64,000 nt of DNA, from positions 1,572,729-1,636,728 of the forward strand of contig SCFE01000067.1 in assembly GCA_004352715.1 (NCBI GenBank), read 5' to 3'. Below the pieces are notes generated by a model. That model did no database searches. It was given only the letters and a program-made list of their open reading frames with translations, and was not told the DNA's origin. Made by a program: the position numbers and the translations under genes. This DNA is from Hofstenia miamia. Taxonomy: Eukaryota > Xenacoelomorpha > Acoela. Positions 12,295 to 23,568 of this stretch are shown piece after piece. Numbering within the stretch: the stretch's first letter is position 1; every line of letters starts with the position of its first letter.

Positions 12295-12994
12295 GTAAGT
12301 CAGCTTCAAAGAGCTCAACTTCCAAAGATGCCACAGTTTTTCATTGGAAAAATGGACTCTGAATCAAATAAATTCATTTTGTTTGAAACAATGACGATAT
12401 ACCGCGTTCTGCACACTGGTTGCTTGCGAATATACTGGGTCTCCTTATATATGGAGATAAAAAGATTGATAATCATTGTCAGTAATTGCAAAAATCCCTC
12501 ATTATCTCACTAAACATTACGGTACTAGCAATGGCAAAATTGTTATAAAATTTCTATGGAAGTCTAAGCAAAAGCTTAAAATGTAAACACTTTAATTTAT
12601 AAAATTAATTACCAAAATTTGATCGAACTATACCACTAAATATACAACTATCTTTAACTGTTTTTTTATGCTTGTCATGTGAAAATTACTGAGCACATCT
12701 ATGTCATGCTTTTCGATTTTTGCGATTATATTATTTCGTGAGACGTAAGCAAAAATTTAAAAAATTCTTAAGCAGCTTAAGCTTAATTTATGCATAAGTT
12801 TAAAACGATTTAGATAATGATCCTCTTGATTGCTTAGATCTTCATGAAAATGAAACTATTAAAATGAATATAGTTGATATTAAAATACATACTTAATACT
12901 ATTTGGTAGCCAAATCCAAATATTTACTGGAAGCGGTGACATCTGTCAGCCTATGGCTCTGCTGTTTTCCAATGTTTTTTTAAGCGGTGGTAAG

Positions 12995-13096
12995 ACTGAT
13001 GCATAGTCATCCTAAATCTTACACTCATATAAAAAATTTAGTTGATCTGAGACTTACAAATCCTTTTGAAGAGCGTATTATATCTTGTGTTAAAAT
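12995..13096 (+). CDS. candidate internal exon 2 of the same gene
   Basis: Acceptor CGGTGGTAAG preceded by a T-rich tract; donor AAAAT|GTAAGA. With one base carried in it reads LMHSHPKSYTHIKNLVDLRL then TNPFEERIISCVK with no stop, and leaves two bases. Both ends are phase-compatible with 12257-12294 and 14174-14357. The translated segment looks helical and soluble. No domain is recognised. Confidence 0.4.
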
Positions 13097-14173
13097 GTAA
13101 GAAAGAGGAGCTTGCATTCCAACAAGCATTGACTATACTTGAAAATTTCTTAAATTTTTCAATTCGAAAGACATGTTTTCTTTATAGAATTTGAACACTT
13201 CCACTAAATGATGCAAAAATTTCATGTCAACACTTTTTCCTACAATTTTTATCCTCAGATTACAGTCAATTGCCATTATTCTTCATATCAAATAAAGAAT
13301 TCATTTCTTTCCTCTTTTCATACATTTGTCATAGTTTCGAAGCGGTGTCAGTTTTTAATTAATGGGCCAATCAAATTGTTAATTCGTGGCTTCCTATGCT
13401 TAGTTTAGACGCCCAGATTCTTAAATCTACCAACAATATGGTCGTTTTTATATTCAATGAATTTTCTATCAAGTTAAATTTTGAGTTTCTACATCTAATT
13501 AAAACCTTATAATATACCAGATTGCTGGACCATGTATTTCTATTTGCCTTAATTTAATTGTTATTTTTATAATGTTCTATTGTCATGAGAAAACTAGTGT
13601 ATACAAAAAAATACAAAATTTTGCAATAGAATGTTCTAAAATATATAGAAAAAGCATTATGTAGAAAATTTTGTTAAGAATTATGTTATATCCTTTTTGA
13701 GGATTTCAATGAAGTAAGATAAACAATTGAATTAAATATAGCTGTTCAAGTTCACCCTTCAAAATTACATCAATCCGTCATCATTGGGGAATCTGAATAG
13801 TTGTCAATTTCAAAGAAACTTCATTTACTTAATTTGGCCGGAATTATTTATCTAAAGCAATGCATTTATAGCTGAAATTCAATAAGTATAGCTGAAATTC
13901 AATAAGCAAAGTGAAAAGAGTGAGTATTAGATATTCTGATCTAAATAATATGGATAGTGCTAGACAAAATGTTTACAAAACTGCCCAGATAAAATTTAAA
14001 TTTTAAAGTTTACTCAATTAGTTAAAGAAATGTTATATTTGCTTAAATTTTTGTACATTGTGCAATTTCTTTTTTTTATAATATTTTGAATGTATATGCT
14101 TGTGGAATTTTCCATGTTCAAGGTAGATACTCTTCAAACCGACAGTAATAATAATTAACGAAAATTTCATAAG

Positions 14174-14357
14174 CGTTATAAGTGAAGACATACAAGAGGC
14201 GACTAAAGAAGTGAAAGCAACGATAAGCGAAAATTTATTAAATGGTCAACCAATGAAACAAGAACTGCATGGGCTGGCACATGCTTGCCTTGAAATATCG
14301 GACCAAATCAATGAAATTGCTCATAAATTAGGTCGAAACTGCGCTAAATTTTTGTAA
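14174..14357 (+). CDS. candidate exon 3 of the same gene (coiled-coil-like)
   Basis: Acceptor TTTCATAAG, then one base and 60 codons ending in TAA at 14355-14357. The protein is hydrophilic and heptad-like: VISEDIQEATKEVKATISEN, LLNGQPMKQELHGLAHACLE, ISDQINEIAHKLGRN. The phase joins exactly to the 12995-13096 exon. It has no ATG at its start, as expected for a downstream exon. It could be the last exon, or splice out near the stop. Function unknown. Confidence 0.4.
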
Positions 14358-15075
14358 AAAAGCAAGATATTCATGATCATTTTTCAGTAACTACGATACA
14401 ATATTCCATCATATTGTTATATTATATCTTCAATAAGCATCGATAAACTGCCCGTTGGGAAGAAAAACTATATAAGAAATTGGAAAAACCTCTTTTGACA
14501 TCAGCACTAATAATAGAGTAAAATGTAATTTCCAAGACTTTATCTGGGATTAGTCACTGAAATTTCTAAGAAATTGACAATTGTTCAGATTTCCCACTGA
14601 TGCATGCTTTTACGGCATGATTGATGTAATTTTGAAATGTCAATATGAATAGTTACATTTAAATCAGATGTTTGAAATAGATGTATTTATCTTACTTCCG
14701 TTAAGTGTTTATTAAGTATATAACATAATTCTTAACATAAAACTTTCTACATAATGTTTCTCCTGATTTTGTGAATAGGTCAAATTTATCAAAAATAGAG
14801 TAATTTTCTGTTCTTTTAGAATATTTTAATACCTAAAACCGATGTTGTAGTGTATTCAGATATAAGTATAGGGAAGTCGAAATATATTTCAAGAAACGGA
14901 GGATTTTGTTTTATAACATTGCTATTTCTATGAACACCAGTATTAAACAGATTTAAATCAGGTCAGGTGGGATATTGAAAAATGTTTCATTCAGAACTTC
15001 AGCAATTTCCAGAATTTGATTGAGTTCTGGATTCTTAGATAAAATGTAGTTGAATCTTTTCTTTTACGGTTCCAG

Positions 15076-15180
15076 TGTCATTTTACCAAAGACTTGACGA
15101 TTTCCCCGGAACTTATTAATGCTTTTGCCATTCTCCCTGATTATACAAATGAATACGACGAGATAGAACACAAAAGTATT
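15076..15180 (+). CDS. candidate internal exon (35 codons), same or neighbouring gene
   Basis: A very good acceptor (TTTTCTTTTACGGTTCCAG) is followed by 35 open codons, CHFTKDLTISPELINAFAIL then PDYTNEYDEIEHKSI, and a donor ATT|GTAAAC. It is phase 0 at both ends. The other two frames close early. The composition is clearly protein-like against the AT-rich flanks. No family is recognised. Confidence 0.45.
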
Positions 15181-15697
15181 GTAAACATAATTATTGTGCT
15201 ACACATTTCTAAGAAATACCATTTACTAATAATTAAAATCAGAATTGAGTCACTTTTCTTAGAAGGACGTTTTGTATTTCTGAGAATTACTGCAAAATAT
15301 AAAATTGCGCAATTGCGTAAATACTGACAAAGCTGAAAATGCTTGGAAAATTGCATAATGCTGAAAGCAGTTTTACCCGGACCCAGACAATGTTCAGTCA
15401 GATCAGGATTCTTAGCCAAGGTCAATCAGGATTAATCAAGTCAGTTCAGGTCAAAACAGAATCCGAATCAGATTTGACAGAATCCATATTGTTTGTCCAA
15501 TTTGATATAATTTTGGTTTATTGAGAAAAGTCTAGTTAATACCTTATGGGTTGGTACGAGAACTTTGCTTTACTATATATGCCATATGGGCTGACGTGAA
15601 ACAAAATACATGAGAGAAGCAGTGTATAATTACTGTAGTATGCATATGCAAAAGTTTGTGAATTATGATTTACTTATTAAACGCTATGAAAAATATA

Positions 15698-15728
15698 GAC
15701 CGGTTTCCATTCTCAAAAGCATCATCAG
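15698..15728 (-). other. hammerhead-like motif in the Penelope pseudo-LTR
   Basis: Minus strand: CTGATGA, 14 nt, GAAACCGGTC. The CUGAUGA and GAAA boxes and a GUC site are all present, but helix II is poorly paired. A mutated copy sits at 24986-25016 (GAAACGGGCC instead). This suggests a type-I minimal hammerhead decaying after insertion. Confidence 0.4.
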
Positions 15729-15889
15729 TGACAATTTTGACAAATACGCTGGAAATAATTATTTACAATTGACTACACGGTAATACATAATTACTGCATG
15801 CACACTAGAATAAATTTAGTGTTATCATACTTTGTTGCTTACTTAGTAATGCATGTTTCTTTGTTTGCTTGCTGATTAAAGGATGTTGT

Positions 15890-16835
15890 GTTATTAGTTG
15901 TATGTAAAAATATATTTCTTCAGATGACTCAATATAAACTTCTAATAAGCCTAGTTGTTATTTCAAATATGTTGATGACATTTTTGCAATTTTTTCAAGA
16001 AAAAGAGGAAGCGGCCTATTTAAAAAATATTAATGGTATTGTCCCGGAAAGTCAATTTACCATAGAGTTTCAAAAAGACCATAAACTAAATTTTTTTGAT
16101 ACCCATAAACATAATTAAATAGTATGAGACAAGTTGACACATCAAGAAGACAAATTCGGTATTATACATCCCCTATACTTCAAAGAGTAACATATCCTAC
16201 AAAATCAATACAATTAAGGCCATATTTAATAGAGAAAATAATATCTTTAAATTATCAGCATCTAACATCTGCAGCTAACAAAGTTTTCAACATTTTAGAG
16301 AGTAACGATTATCCCGACAAATTGATCGAAAAATATTTTATTGCATTATTTTCAAAGGACACCACTATGCACATTACCAATAAAAGCATTGATAAAGCCA
16401 AAACTCATGTTTGTTTATGCTTCCCTATAAGAAAAAACAAGTAAAAAGATTTAAAGAAAAAAAATCTGAATAATGAATAAAAATGAAAGATCAATCCAAT
16501 ATTTAAATCATACAAAACAAAAGATATGTTTCAAAATAAAGTCCAAATTTCAAAAAAATTTTGTTGGCTCCTTCGTTTATACATATAAAGGTGATGATTG
16601 TGAAAAATCATACGTCGGGGAAGCAAAGCGACATCTAGGTGCAAGAATTAAGGAACATATGAATGGGCACCTAAAGTCCAAAATTCTTATGCACAAACCT
16701 CAACCAGGAGGAAAAATTCTCACTCCTACTAAGATCACAACATCATAAAATAGGAGAAGCACTAATAATTAAACAGTCAAACAAAGATCAATTATTAAAT
16801 AAGCAAGTAAGCATGCTATCATTGAACATATTTTA
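15890..16835 (+). pseudogene. Penelope-like RT / GIY-YIG endonuclease, frameshifted
   Basis: The RT catalytic box reads FKYVDDIFAIFSRK (YVDD at 15968-15979). After a frameshift come FTIEFQKDHKLNFFDT and then the 16124-16444 frame (RPYLIEKIISLNYQHL). The endonuclease lies in 16473-16748: FVYTYKGDDCEKSYVGEAKR followed by HLGARIKEH, which is the GIY-YIG core with YVG and the conserved Arg. A further shift leads to ALIIKQ near 16770. The N-terminal RT part is absent. Inactive by truncation and frameshifts. Confidence 0.78.
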
Positions 16836-16931
16836 ATAGTCGGCAATATTAAATTTAAGATACATTTTTTTATATATAAAGTGTTGGTAAATGTAAACAT
16901 ATTTAGTTTTTTAACGCATATTTGCATACTG

Positions 16932-16959
16932 CTGATGTTTGAAACAAACGAAACCGGTC
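16932..16959 (+). other. hammerhead-like motif with perfect helix II but missing G8-A9
   Basis: CTGAT, then a perfect 5-bp hairpin GTTTG-AAA-CAAAC, then GAAACCGGTC. A standard hammerhead has CUGAUGA before helix II, so two core bases are missing. Located in the 3' tail of the Penelope-like element and opposite in orientation to the 15.7-kb motif. Confidence 0.45.
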
Positions 16960-17039
16960 TATCTCCATAGCGTGTATCTATTGAGAAGCTCAGTATATTT
17001 ATATATTTCTATTTATATACACATTTATATACATATATG

Positions 17040-17042
<3 letters not shown>

Positions 17043-17099
<57 letters not shown>
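17043..17099. repeat. (TA)n microsatellite
   Basis: About 28 TA units with one interruption (GTATATA), directly downstream of the Penelope-like tail. Confidence 0.95.
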
Positions 17100-17501
17100 G
17101 TTATACTATGTCGCTATGTACGCTTAACAAGTTATACATGTACCAGCAAGATTTTTTGGTATTAAGCAAATGTAATGATAATATGATAATCACGCCTGCA
17201 GTGGTGGCAATAAATGTACATACTACACTTTGAAATACTGTTTTGGAATAAAGATAAATTTTACTGAAAATGGCAGCCTAAGTATAGCTCTATAGTTGCT
17301 CACAATGTAGTAAATATTTCAGCCGGATGTATGCAAACTTAGAATATATTGCACAAACATAGTTCGAATATTAATAAATATAGCCATTCACAACCACCCA
17401 ATATCATACAGCAATTTTTCTGCAAATTTTTACTCATTTTTTTTATATGTCACTAAGAATTTATGTACGCTTTTTCAGCATTTTGTACGGACATAGCTAC
17501 A

Positions 17502-17510
<9 letters not shown>

Positions 17511-17542
<32 letters not shown>
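17511..17542. repeat. (TA)n microsatellite
   Basis: About 16 uninterrupted TA units. Confidence 0.95.
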
Positions 17543-17545
<3 letters not shown>

Positions 17546-17838
17546 TTTTATGAAAAAGTTCTCTAGAACAGTGAAGCATTAGAATAACATCTCAGGAAGG
17601 CCTATATGAGATTACATTTTGCTAATTCACATTTTGATATCATCAAAGATTCCAAATGATATACTCTTTGAAGAGCCCATGTAATTTTTATTTTGATACG
17701 TGCATTCACCTTAAATGCAAATTTTCGTCAGTTTCACTTTATTGATATCTAGCTTACTTAAATATATCTTATTCTATGATCCTTTGATGCTAAATTTGGC
17801 ATTTGCACACTTAGAATGACAGACATATTCCAACTTAG

Positions 17839-17943
17839 ACTGTTGAGAAATCAAAGTTCTTAGAAATAAATGAGGTGAATGAGTCATTTTTGTGTTGGTT
17901 GCCAGACAACATCTTTCACTTTGTGTATAAATCTGATTGCTAG
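17839..17943 (+). CDS. candidate exon with stop, unknown gene
   Basis: Acceptor ATTCCAACTTAG, then TVEKSKFLEINEVNESFLCW and LPDNIFHFVYKSDC, stop TAG at 17941-17943. Phase 0 start, compatible with the 15076-15180 exon (phase 0 end). If the two are joined, the Penelope-like element sits in the intron between them. Inference only. Confidence 0.33.
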   Translation, partial: TVEKSKFLEINEVNESFLCWLPDNIFHFVYKSDC

Positions 17944-19117
17944 AACACCGAATCACCAATATTAGTAAAAATTGCAATTGTAAGTTTTTAGAATGATTAG
18001 TTCTATTTATGCCTATTTCAAGATCTCCATAGTACGACATAGGGTGTTAAAGGCTGTGTCTGGAAGGGCTTTGACTAAGTATTGGAAAGGAAAACATCGG
18101 CCGCATTCACATTAGTTTAAATGGACCGGGCCGTGCATTAATTTTCGGTCCATGTTCATTTCTGCTCTATTTTGAAATTTAAGTTCAATGTTTTTTATTA
18201 GTCTTGCATTTATAAAATATTAAAACACTTTTTTGAAATGACTATCTTCTACTAGTGCTTTGATTTTAATATATATGATTCGGGTTCAAAGATTAGATTG
18301 ATTACTAAAAATAAAACTGATGTTAATCACCGCTTGATTTGAGAAAGATGCAAGACGTTAGATAATACCAATGAGTTGAGGTTTCAAATTTTGGATGTTA
18401 ATGATCATTTCATCCATAACTTCAAATCAAAGTCAACGTTTCGGGTCGGGTTAGTTTAGTTACAATTTGCACCTGAGTGCGTACACTGAAATATATTTTT
18501 GAAAAGTGGATAATATACTACAATGCAATTATATTTGAAACATTTCAAATATTTAATTTTTTGTATTTTAACCAGGGATTTTAATGATCTAGTAAATGGT
18601 TCTGTGTATGGAGTGTCATCTTTTATTTTAAATGCGATTTTTGCGAATTTAGATTCGCGAATTTTTTAATTTTTATGTTTGAGTTTTTTATTTAAAAAAT
18701 GCGAAGAAACGGTATCAAAGATCTCAACACCTTGAGGCGTGCCATGTGCCAAGGTTAGAGAATTGGCACAAGGACACACCGTGATCAAGCGCAGGTCTTA
18801 AACTTAAATGAGAGTGGAAGCTTCCCTTATCTCTGATGCCTTCTGATTTTACATATCTTTATTAGTTTTTCAGTTATGAGCGCTTAAATTTTTTTCAAGA
18901 AATTTTAAGAAGTCTTACAAAATTTCAAATCTGGTTAAAGTTAATGATGTTTAATTCTTTACACATGCCACATAAAAAAATTCTAGAACTTCTAGCCCCG
19001 CCCCCTGATTTGTAAGTGGCTTAACCTCACTGCAATGTACTGCGCTAGATATGAAATTCGACTTTATTCCTTTCCCTATCATTTAAATTGTAAGAAAAAT
19101 GTATTGATGAAGCCATG
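17944..19117. other. intergenic with GC-rich cryptic tracts
   Basis: Short GC-rich patches at 18095-18150 (GGACCGGGCCGTGC) and 18440-18465 (TTTCGGGTCGGGTTAG) belong to the cryptic repeat class seen across the window. At 18700-18800 a CG-richer patch (RRNGIKDLNTLRRAMCQ) may be a retroelement scrap. No gene is supported. Confidence 0.4.
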
Positions 19118-19628
19118 ACTAATGCCTCCTTATATAGAAAACCAAGTAAGAAAATTAAAGAAAAAATTTTGAATAATGAACACTAACCAAAGCTCATTTC
19201 AATATCTACATGTATATATCGTACAACACTAACCTTCAAAATAATGGTCCCATCACAAAGAATTATTTTCTTTCTTAGTTGATATATACAAGCGACATTT
19301 GGGTACAAGTATAAGGGATCATATGAACGGACACCGAAAATCGGAACGGACACCATCAGCCAAGAAGTAAGAATTCTTACATCCAACTAAGATCACGAAA
19401 TCAATATTAGGAGAAGTAATAATAATTAAACAGTAAAACAAAAATCATTTATTAAATAAACAAGCCAATGATGATATCATTGAACCGCAAATTACCTGAT
19501 TATAATAATTGCATAGTCCATATTAAGTACATTAAATGTTAGTCATAAATATACAATTTGTAGTCAAATGGAAACCTATTCATTTTTTACCACATATTTG
19601 TATACTGATTATGTTTACTATATATATA
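19118..19628 (+). mobile_element. Penelope-like element fragment (GIY-YIG end and tail)
   Basis: Parallel to 16430-16920: the same lead-in (AAAACCAAGTAAGAAA), then YKRHLGTSIRDHMNGH (GIY-YIG second half), HPTKITKS, GEVIIIKQ and the tail. It is cut by the N gap at 19629. More decayed than the 16-kb copy. Confidence 0.7.
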
Positions 19629-20628
19629 NNNNNNNNNNNNNNNNNNNNNNNNNNNNNNNNNNNNNNNNNNNNNNNNNNNNNNNNNNNNNNNNNNNNNNNN
19701 NNNNNNNNNNNNNNNNNNNNNNNNNNNNNNNNNNNNNNNNNNNNNNNNNNNNNNNNNNNNNNNNNNNNNNNNNNNNNNNNNNNNNNNNNNNNNNNNNNNN
19801 NNNNNNNNNNNNNNNNNNNNNNNNNNNNNNNNNNNNNNNNNNNNNNNNNNNNNNNNNNNNNNNNNNNNNNNNNNNNNNNNNNNNNNNNNNNNNNNNNNNN
19901 NNNNNNNNNNNNNNNNNNNNNNNNNNNNNNNNNNNNNNNNNNNNNNNNNNNNNNNNNNNNNNNNNNNNNNNNNNNNNNNNNNNNNNNNNNNNNNNNNNNN
20001 NNNNNNNNNNNNNNNNNNNNNNNNNNNNNNNNNNNNNNNNNNNNNNNNNNNNNNNNNNNNNNNNNNNNNNNNNNNNNNNNNNNNNNNNNNNNNNNNNNNN
20101 NNNNNNNNNNNNNNNNNNNNNNNNNNNNNNNNNNNNNNNNNNNNNNNNNNNNNNNNNNNNNNNNNNNNNNNNNNNNNNNNNNNNNNNNNNNNNNNNNNNN
20201 NNNNNNNNNNNNNNNNNNNNNNNNNNNNNNNNNNNNNNNNNNNNNNNNNNNNNNNNNNNNNNNNNNNNNNNNNNNNNNNNNNNNNNNNNNNNNNNNNNNN
20301 NNNNNNNNNNNNNNNNNNNNNNNNNNNNNNNNNNNNNNNNNNNNNNNNNNNNNNNNNNNNNNNNNNNNNNNNNNNNNNNNNNNNNNNNNNNNNNNNNNNN
20401 NNNNNNNNNNNNNNNNNNNNNNNNNNNNNNNNNNNNNNNNNNNNNNNNNNNNNNNNNNNNNNNNNNNNNNNNNNNNNNNNNNNNNNNNNNNNNNNNNNNN
20501 NNNNNNNNNNNNNNNNNNNNNNNNNNNNNNNNNNNNNNNNNNNNNNNNNNNNNNNNNNNNNNNNNNNNNNNNNNNNNNNNNNNNNNNNNNNNNNNNNNNN
20601 NNNNNNNNNNNNNNNNNNNNNNNNNNNN
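19629..20628. other. assembly gap (1000 N)
   Basis: Exactly 1000 N, so a scaffold gap of nominal size. Open frames across it are artefacts. Confidence 0.99.
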
Positions 20629-20630
20629 AA

Positions 20631-20870
20631 AACTAGTAAAAGTACATGCATGACGTCAGTAAAAGAAAGTAAAAAATGCAAACTAAATTAGGCCACATAA
20701 ATAACACAAAAACTAGTAAAATTACATCCATGACGTCAGTAAAACACCCCCCGCCAATATCCACGGCGTCTCAGGTCAAAGGCCACCCCTCTCGACCAAT
20801 CAGAAAAAAGTGGCACGGGCTTCGAGTCACCTCTCGACCAATCAGAAAAAAGTGGCACGGGCTTCGAGTC
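20631..20870 (+). promoter_or_regulatory. promoter-like block: two CRE boxes and two CCAAT boxes in tandem repeats
   Basis: A 34-bp unit with a perfect palindromic TGACGTCA (CRE/ATF site) occurs at 20631-20664 and, 80 bp on, at 20711-20744 (CRE at 20651-20658 and 20731-20738). Then a 41/42-bp unit starting CCTCTCGACCAATCAGAAAA is repeated at 20788-20829 and 20830-20870 (CCAATCAG at 20796 and 20838). The block is far more GC-rich than its surroundings and lies about 1 kb upstream of the LRAT-domain gene on the same strand. No clear TATA box is seen. Alternatively it is the end of an unseen element in the gap. Confidence 0.5.
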
Positions 20871-21842
20871 TCTTAATACTACTCCCAATGAGACACCCTG
20901 AAATGTTCGTTTCACCTATTTGTTATAATGAACATGTCATAACTGAAACTTTTCATTAAATACATTAGTTTGCCCATATCCTAGAATTAAAAAGTAAAAA
21001 GTTGGTCCGAAAATTAATTTGCTTAACTCAATTTTGTCAAAAACATTTCGTCACTAGATGGCCTCCCATAGCATCTGCACATTCCCATCCGGTAATAGGT
21101 GTAACGAGAACTTCAGATATCAGAGTCTGTCCGTTACCTTTCTACTCTCGGTCTATGAATATTTATATTTTCCTTATCCTATTTAAATTTTGGAAAGCAT
21201 TTTCGAAAGAATGCGTTGCAAAGGGTAGCATAGTAGGAAGTTTTAGATTAGAGTTTTTAATATGTAGAGGGAGAGAGAATGTCTACTTATGCCTAAAGCA
21301 ATGAACAATTACTTTAACAATTATAAAAATCTTATACTTTAAGCTATAGGTACCTTAATTTTGACTTACATTGTAGCCTAATGAGGCATTAAGTTTGCAA
21401 CTTCACATTTTAGATGAAAATTGTTAAGTCATTTTGTCTTAAAAGTTCTGTCCATAAAACATTCGGGATTTCTAATTTTTCAGTCCTCTTAATGATATTA
21501 TTATTGCAATAAATTTTTCTCAGTAAATAAAACACTTATCACTTATTATGAATGAAGCCTTATAAGAACAATTACCAAAGACTTTACCTTAATGCTGTTT
21601 TTTCATCAACTATAAATAAATGTCACTTAATTTTCTTCAGGTCTAAAATCATATATTATATTCTCATAAAAATATAATTTTTTACTTTCCATTTGTCATT
21701 TATTAACCCTAGTTAATTGATTCAAATCAATATTTGTTGAAGTTTTGGAATGTAGAAAAAATTTGGTTTTAAAATTTTGGAAAGTTTTATTTAATTTTTC
21801 AATGTGAAAAAATGAAAAAATTATTGAAAAATAAAAAATCTA

Positions 21843-21850
21843 TTTTTAGT
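21843..21850 (+). promoter_or_regulatory. putative 3' splice site before the LRAT coding exon
   Basis: TTTTTAG precedes TTCA-ATG. The paralogues at 32.7 and 43.3 kb share AAATCTACTTTTAG|TTCAATATG at the same place, so the conserved feature is the acceptor, not the upstream ATG. Confidence 0.45.
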
Positions 21851-21853
21851 TCA

Positions 21854-22822
21854 ATGCAAAATTATCTGTTTACGCAAAAATGTGCAATTGTGAATGATGA
21901 GGTTGAAACAGAATTTGATACACAGTCCTCTGAAGTTATATCAAAACGAGGTTCAATCAAAAAGTCGGTCGTTACTGTGAATCAATTAACTGAAATCGCG
22001 AAAGCAGACCATTTGTTAATGAAAGTTAATGGAAATGAATTTCATGCGGTGGTTGAAAACATTAATCGCTTAGCAAATTCCATCACAGTTATTGAAGTAC
22101 GAAATAATTCTAAATGGCAAAGTAAGTTTTGTATCGAAAGAAAAACTTACGAATTTTCGGATTTGAATCAACTGCAAAAGTATATATATAATGACGAAGG
22201 TAACGAAGAAGCTGTTTTAAGAAGAGCTAGATCATTACTAGAAAGTGAAAATTATAATCTTTTATTTGCTAATTGCAATCATCTCTCGACTTGGTGCAAA
22301 ACTTTACAAACAAAGGAAGATCCTTCTCTTGTGAAAAAATTTGCGGATGTTCTAATGAATTCATTCACTCATGGCGACTTAGTAAAAATTGTTAAAAAGT
22401 GTGTTCCCAAACGATATGTCACCTCGGATGACAATATTAAGAGCATTGTTGTGAAAATTTTGAAGCTGATTCAACAATTTAAGGATGACAAAATAGATTG
22501 GAATTTTTTTGGAGTAAAAATGACCAAATTGATTTCTGAGAATGTTGTTTCAAAGATTATTTTGGCTGTCCTCTTTTCAGGTGTACAGAAGATGATTTCT
22601 ATTGAAATTCTAGCAAAAATATATGCTACAGTAACGACAGAGATCAGCAAATATCTTGGGGAACGCTTAAGCATGGGAGCGTGGTTTCTGATAGTAAGGA
22701 CAAACTGGAATGAAATAATAGAATTTCTTAAAAATAAAGTTCAAGAATCCGTTCAAAGCACATTGAATTCAATTAAAGATACATTCCTTGAATATGTTTA
22801 TTGGTTATTTTATGGTAATTAA
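21854..22822 (+). CDS. LRAT-domain protein, intact paralogue 1
   Basis: Papain-like fold protein of the LRAT/H-REV107 (NlpC/P60) superfamily, whose members are thiol acyltransferases or phospholipases acting on lipids. The start at 21854 matches the Met of the 42.3-kb paralogue; an upstream ATG at 21812 reads through what looks like a splice acceptor (CTATTTTTAG). Numbered from that Met: ADH at 51-53, FHAVV with the probable catalytic His64, VIE at 79-81 where family members have His/Asn/Gln (here Glu81), and NCNHLSTWCK with the probable catalytic Cys141. Residues 155-322 are a long, mostly helical tail with a hydrophobic stretch (SKIILAVLFSG). Five residues after WCKT are missing compared with the paralogue. 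Substrate is unknown. Probably has a 5' noncoding exon and the 20.6-20.9 kb block as promoter. Confidence 0.75.
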   Translation: MQNYLFTQKCAIVNDEVETEFDTQSSEVISKRGSIKKSVVTVNQLTEIAKADHLLMKVNGNEFHAVVENINRLANSITVIEVRNNSKWQSKFCIERKTYEFSDLNQLQKYIYNDEGNEEAVLRRARSLLESENYNLLFANCNHLSTWCKTLQTKEDPSLVKKFADVLMNSFTHGDLVKIVKKCVPKRYVTSDDNIKSIVVKILKLIQQFKDDKIDWNFFGVKMTKLISENVVSKIILAVLFSGVQKMISIEILAKIYATVTTEISKYLGERLSMGAWFLIVRTNWNEIIEFLKNKVQESVQSTLNSIKDTFLEYVYWLFYGN

Positions 22823-23501
22823 CTTTAATGGTGTAGATTTAAAATGCACTTATTACTTCAAGCTTGGTGAAATATTATTTATGGACATGTCTAATGAAAT
22901 CCAATAATATTATTTTATAATCTGTTCCTTGTGAATATGTATTTTATTGGATGAACGCAATTATTTTCGTTTGTTTTATTTTCAACTACATATGTATACA
23001 AGTTTAAATGAAGTTAATACAATATGGGTAAGTTTGGTTATAAAGCAGGATCCCGTTAATCCAGTTAAATGCGGTTAAATAATTTATTTTTGACATTCAA
23101 AATATGTGTATAGTGGTATTACAAAACAATGGAAATTGTGGGAAAAGATGCAAAGATTCTGATATTGTAAATTTAGTCCTAATATACATTTTTGTCAATC
23201 AAATATTGGAATTGCAATAATGCCGCACTGTTTGAAATTCCAACATATTTCAATTAGCCTTATTTCAAAATGGACTTGGGGATTTGTATATTTTATTTGT
23301 GCTACAATTCAGAAGTATTATTTAATAAATTACAAATTTTGCTTATTCCCCAATATAAGAATGCAGCATGACAAACTTTAAGTTCAAGGTAAATATGTAT
23401 AGTATAGCCAATTAGCACAAAAAAATTTATAGTAAAATTCCTCAAGATTGAAAAATGGGTAAATCTGAAAAAGATATTATTGATGATATGATACTGAATA
23501 A
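22823..23501. other. 3' flank of the LRAT gene
   Basis: The first 150 bp (AACTTTAATGG, AAAATGCACTTATTACTTC) resemble the 3' flanks of the other two LRAT copies, so the shared unit includes the 3' UTR. The remainder is AT-rich without recognisable content. Confidence 0.45.
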
Positions 23502-23542
<41 letters not shown>

Positions 23543-23568
23543 TAAAGATATATACATATACATATATA

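Larger units (their letters stand above)
15680..16990 (+). mobile_element. Penelope-like retroelement, 5'-truncated
   Basis: Contains, in order: an inverted hammerhead-like motif (15698-15728), a noncoding spacer, the reverse transcriptase C-terminal part from the YVDD box on, a linker, a GIY-YIG endonuclease domain, and a tail with a second hammerhead-like motif (16932-16959). Penelope-like elements are the retroelement class that joins an RT to a GIY-YIG nuclease, and their pseudo-LTRs often hold hammerhead ribozymes. Part of the left end recurs at 24.96-25.23 kb and the right part at 19.1-19.6 kb. Confidence 0.8.

Noticed and set aside
12328-12513. 61-codon frame (FIGKMDSESNKFILFETM)
   Set aside because: Overlaps the candidate donor at 12294 in another frame; second half reads like noise. 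Kept only as an alternative.
19536-20681. Long reading frames across 19.6-20.7 kb, and similar ones over the other N gaps
   Set aside because: They consist almost wholly of N.
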